A stretch of 64,000 bases of DNA from Dallia pectoralis (taxonomy: Eukaryota; Chordata; Actinopteri; Esociformes; Umbridae). The notes below the pieces were generated by a model. It worked only from the letters and a program-made list of their open reading frames with translations. It was not told where the DNA came from and did no database searches. Positions 59,961 through 64,000 of the stretch are shown piece by piece; the stretch's first letter is position 1; each line of letters begins with the position of its first letter. Position numbers and translations under genes: made by a program. Where the stretch lies: positions 6,130,833 to 6,194,832 of the forward strand of contig CM055738.1 of NCBI GenBank assembly GCA_029465975.1, given 5' to 3'.

Positions 59961-60064
59961 TCAAGTTAAACAAGGCGATTCTCCCGAATACTAATTGAGT
60001 TTGTGTGAACTACTGAACCACTCGGAATGTGATGAAAGAAAAACATTGCTGAAGTAATAGCTTC

Positions 60065-62420
60065 AAACGAGATTTCCTTACACAAACTTTACGACATACT
60101 GAATTTAACATATCAGAATCAGAAATCAGAAAAGTGTTTAATCGCCATGAATGTGTGTACGTATACAGACAAGGAATTTCCTTTGGCAGGAAGGTATCAG
60201 GAGTGTAGAAAACTTCAAATCAGTCACAAATCCGATTCAAAACGGATTCTTGTTGTGACCGTCACCAGCATCACAGCCAAGTCCTTCTCCGTCTGCACGC
60301 CACCAGATGTTCCACAGTTTGACCCGTTCTCAAAGGGCCCATTGTCTGGCCTGAAGACTGAACAAGTGTCCGTCCGAGGTCAAAGGTTGCGTAATGCAAA
60401 AGGCACACGGTCTCCCCGGGGTCCTGACCTTTTAAATGAGCGCAAGGTGATACGCTCCAGGGGTCAGAGGTCACATGTTGAAACCAGGCCTGTGTGTTGA
60501 CTAACATCCTTTGACACCCCCGCCCCCTCCATCCTTTCGGTGATCTCGGACGGGGACACAGGCTCCCATGGGGCACAAAGACATCCCTGAGGCTTGTGGG
60601 TGATTAGGAGAGCCAATCATGCGAGTTGCTGGCCACCGGAATGACCAGCTGGATTGGCTTCCTTTACACAAAAGACTTGATTTCAGCCAGAGCCATGGAG
60701 TGAGTCTCACTTACTTACCCACGCATCCTGGGTCCGGTCTAGAACTGGACCGAATACAAATACATGTACTGTGAGGGTTCTGGTTCTAGATCATAGTGTA
60801 TTAATACCCTCATTTCAATGCAGGGGCTGTAAGTAGTCCGTTAGGTTTTTACAAGTTTTACATGTTTTCAAGGCTAAGACTCACTGTACGGGAACAGAAA
60901 AACGCCCCCATAATGTTATTTGTACTGACACGGATGCAGACACACGCGTGTGCACGTTCCTAAACAGATCACGTGCACACATTCTGAATTGTGCCGGACA
61001 GAACATCAATATTCCATTTACAGTTGAAAATTATGAATCCTACAGTCGTTCCTCCCAAGTTTCTAAATGTCTAGTCTAGTTTATGTCCGAAACCCCAAAA
61101 GTTTATCATTATAATATAATTTAAGGATGAAGAAAATAATTTAAACACCGTCAGTCAAAATGAATAGGGTCATGTTGTACATCTGAATAATATTTTCTTC
61201 ATGGCTTTTTCCTCAACATAACTTCCTGAAGATCTAGCCCGTTGGTACCCTCCATTGCCACCTGTAATGTTTAGGTGTTTAGATGGTTAGTCAAAGCAAA
61301 CGTCAAATCAAGTCAAACTTCAAATAACAGACTCAAAATCCACTTTCCCAACCCTGATAGCAACACTGTTGCCTCGGACATAAAGAACTATACAGTTCGA
61401 TGGAAGATGATGCAATGACATTTTAAATGAAATAACACTCACTCTGTCTCTGTGGTAACAAAAACACGAACCCCCAACAAGACCCCTCAGATACACGCAA
61501 TTTTTGAGTGACAAAATGCCAAAATGCATCGGCACGCCAATAAAACGGTCCAACGAACATCTGTGACCATGACTACATTGGATGAGTGCAAAAATGGCCT
61601 TAACCCCGCCCCTTCCCCCCAACGCCCCTAGCCTCAACCTTCCCAGGGCCAGTGTAGAGCAGCCTGTTCCCCCTTAAACAGGGTCTGAATGGAGCTTGCT
61701 TCCTAAAGCTTACAAGCCCCCCCACTGGGTGGAAAGCACGCACAAGCAAAAAGACATGTCCTCGGCAGCCAAAAACCTCGACGGCCTCTCCGTTTTCTCC
61801 ATCTGCCAGAGTCAGATGTCAGTGAAAAGAGGCTACGTTTGACGGTTTGACATTGGTGACGTCTAAATGATTAGTTTGAGGTTTAGTCGGACTGTTGCTG
61901 AGCTGTCAATCTTCCTTAGATTAAAAAATGAGCTTGGGCTGTTTCTGTCAGAAGGTGAGATTTTTGAGTGGTATGTAAACCAAACCAAAAGCACCAGTTT
62001 ACTGGTCATTTGTATTTGATACGGTACGGTTTGGTCCAATTGCAGACTCACATTCAGCAAGCGGTAAGGGCAGGATGTTTGACATATTATACGTTTCAAA
62101 ACCAGAAATATATTTCAATAGCGATGCATCAGAAGCACCTAGGTTGGCTCCTGTATAACTGAGTACAATTGTCACTGACCGTCATGGTTAGCGTACAACA
62201 ATACATTAGTGTAGCTAGTTCAGTCCAGAATACCTTAAGTGGTAATTGGTCAGTGACGCGTCAGCTGATGTCAGATCGCTCCAATCGCAGTGTCTGATCA
62301 ACACCTGTTAACTCAATCAGTCTGATACGCCGGGTGTCATGCTAGCATGTGGGTCATGTTCACCCACCACTCCTGCCTACACCGGTTTGGTTCAGTGATT
62401 CTAAGGTTTTTTGTTGGTGG
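60065..62420. other. Anonymous DNA
   Basis: No gene or element recognised. Frames at 60147-60500 (plus, 117 codons) and 60271-60576 (minus) overlap on opposite strands. No domain seen. Confidence 0.45.
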
Positions 62421-62422
62421 GG

Positions 62423-62493
62423 GGATTAGAACCAGGGACCTATTCACCAATTCAAGTCCTATTCACTAAACACTAGGCCACCTTGCCGCCCCC
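62423..62493 (-). mobile_element. tRNA-derived SINE head (partial)
   Basis: The minus strand reads ggggcggcaaggtggcctag then a B-box-like ggttctaatcc (62423-62433 complemented). This is a tRNA-like SINE 5' end with an A-box-like tggcctagtgt. The body or tail beyond 62423 is not recognisable. A 36-bp satellite begins right next to the head. Confidence 0.6.
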
Positions 62494-62504
62494 AAAAAAC
62501 TATT

Positions 62505-64000
62505 TGGCCATGTTTTAGTCTCCTAACATTAGCATCTATGTGGCCATGTTTTAGTCTCCTGTCATTAGCATCTATGTGGCCATGTTTTAGTCTCCTGTCA
62601 TTAGCATCTATGTGGCCATGTTTTAGACTCCTGACATTAGCATCTATGTGGCCATGTTTTAGTCTCCTGTCATTAGCATCTATGTGGCCATGTTTTAGAC
62701 TCCTGACATTAGAATCTATGTGGCCATGTTTTAGTCTCCTGTCATTAGCATCTATGTGGCCATGTTTTAGTCTCCTAACATTAGCATCTATGTGGCCATG
62801 TTTTAGACTCCTGTCATTAGCATCTATGTGGCCATGTTTTAGTCTCCTGTCATTAACATCTATGTGGCCATGTTTTAGACTCCTGACATTAGAATCTATG
62901 TGGCCATATTTTAGTCTCCTGTCATTAGCATCTATGTGGCCATGTTTTAGTCTCCTGTCATTAGCATCTATGTGGCCATGTTTTAGTCTCCTAACATTAG
63001 CATCTATGTGGCCATGTTTTAGTCTCCTGTCATTAGCATCTATGTGGCCATGTTTTAGTCTCCTAACATTAGCATCTATGTGGCCATGTTTTAGTCTCCT
63101 GACATTAGCATCTATGTGGCCATGTTTTAGTCTCCTGACATTAACATCTATGTGGCCATGTTTTAGTCTCCTGACATTAACATCTATGTGGCCATGTTTT
63201 AGTCTCCTGTCATTAGCATCTATGTGGCCATGTTTTAGACTCCTGACATTAGCATCTATGTGGCCATGTTTTAGTCTCCTGTCATTAGCATCTATGTGGC
63301 CATGTTTTAGTCTCCTGTCATTAGCATCTATGTGGCCATGTTTTAGTCTCCTGACATTAGCATCTATGTGGCCATGTTTTAGTCTCCTGACATTAACATC
63401 TATGTGGCCATGTTTTAGTCTCCTGACATTAGCATCTATGTGGCCATGTTTTAGACTCCTGACATTAGAATCTATGTGGCCATGTTTTAGTCTCCTGTCA
63501 TTAGCATCTATGTGGCCATGTTTTAGACTCCTGACATTAGAATCTATGTGGCCATGTTTTAGTCTCCTGTCATTAGCATCTATGTGGCCATGTTTTAGTC
63601 TCCTAACATTAGCATCTATGTGGCCATATTTTAGACTCCTGTCATTAGCATCTATGTGGCCATGTTTTAGTCTCCTGTCATTAGCATCTATGTGGCCATA
63701 TTTTAGTCTCCTAACATTAGCATATATGTGGCCATGTTTTAGTCTCCTGTCATTAGCATCTATGTGGCCATGTTTTAGTCTCCTGTCATTAGCATCTATG
63801 TGGCCATGTTTTAGTCTCCTAACATTAGCATCTATGTGGCCATGTTTTAGACTCCTGACATTAGCATCTATGTGGCCATGTTTTAGTCTCCTGTCATTAG
63901 CATCTATGTGGCCATGTTTTAGACTCCTGACATTAGAATCTATGTGGCCATATTTTAGTCTCCTGTCATTAGCATCTATGTGGCCATGTTTTAGTCTCCT
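62505..64000. repeat. 36-bp satellite, at least 41 copies, runs off the window
   Basis: The unit tggccatgttttagtctcct plus gtcattagcatctatg has a 36-bp period. Three variable positions (tagtc/tagac, ctgtc/ctgac/ctaac, tagca/tagaa/taaca) are shuffled among otherwise near-identical copies. The right boundary is outside the window. Confidence 0.97.

Larger units (their letters stand above)
58739..60060 (+). mobile_element. Sleeping Beauty/Tss-like Tc1 remnant, split by two insertions
   Basis: The left part (58739-58905) carries the tgggtcagaaag terminal-repeat block and gatgtcatggctttagaagc, strongly resembling the salmonid Tc1 group used to reconstruct Sleeping Beauty. It resumes at 59176 (tggattcatttcaagg), continues to 59284, and again from 59511 (gcaaggaagaagccactgct) to about 60060 with the right inner repeat (aatactaattgagt and ggaatgtgatgaaag). 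The N-terminal coding part between 59200 and 59255 is largely deleted. The interruptions are a solo LTR and a SINE. Confidence 0.85.

Overview
This is a repeat-dominated stretch of vertebrate nuclear DNA, almost certainly from a ray-finned (teleost) fish. The window has no operon-like coding and its intergenic DNA is AT-rich. It holds remnants of several Tc1/mariner families, including one closely resembling the salmonid Sleeping Beauty/Tss type, tRNA-derived SINEs, hAT-like MITEs, solo LTRs, and large micro-, mini- and satellite arrays. A salmonid or pike-like (protacanthopterygian) fish is my best guess, but that is inference from the repeat families only. I found no convincing host protein-coding gene, no rRNA or functional tRNA gene, and no CRISPR array. 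Long open frames exist but nearly all are tandem repeats whose unit length is a multiple of three.

Layout. 1-5 kb: ends of dispersed repeats, a 45-bp minisatellite, a possible LTR end near 2.5 kb, a 250-bp TG microsatellite and a hAT-like MITE. 5987-9054: the best-defined element, a 3,068-bp LTR retrotransposon with two 398-bp LTRs that look identical, a perfect 5-bp target duplication (ggttt) and no reverse transcriptase. Its only long ORF (736 codons) starts inside the 5' LTR and is mostly tandem repeats. 10.5-16.1 kb: a 20-bp satellite, a 67-bp minisatellite and three Tc1-type remnants. 16.1-21.9 kb: anonymous unique DNA.

21.96-36.80 kb: three unrelated satellites in a row (12-bp, 30/33-bp and 23-bp units) separated by only about 640 and 820 bp, together about 13.4 kb of tandem repeat. 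37.7-38.1 kb: two different hAT-like MITEs inserted back to back in the same target site. 39.7-48.5 kb: 11-bp, 42-bp and 18-bp minisatellites, further Tc1 pieces and a solo LTR. 49.2-49.8 kb: another LTR-like unit. 53.4 kb: a polypyrimidine array.

55.8-60.1 kb: a graveyard of nested elements. It contains a Tc1 copy carrying a small retro-insertion, a rearranged LTR of the same family as the 6-kb element, an internally deleted Tc1 derivative, and a Sleeping Beauty-like remnant split by both a solo LTR and a SINE. 62.5 kb to the right edge: a 36-bp satellite that runs out of the window.

The most unusual item is the 5987-9054 element: a very young, non-autonomous LTR element whose coding region is a repeat array. 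A +1 and a later -1 change in repeat phase cancel, so the frame stays open. Coordinates and repeat periods were read by eye; satellite copy numbers are estimates.
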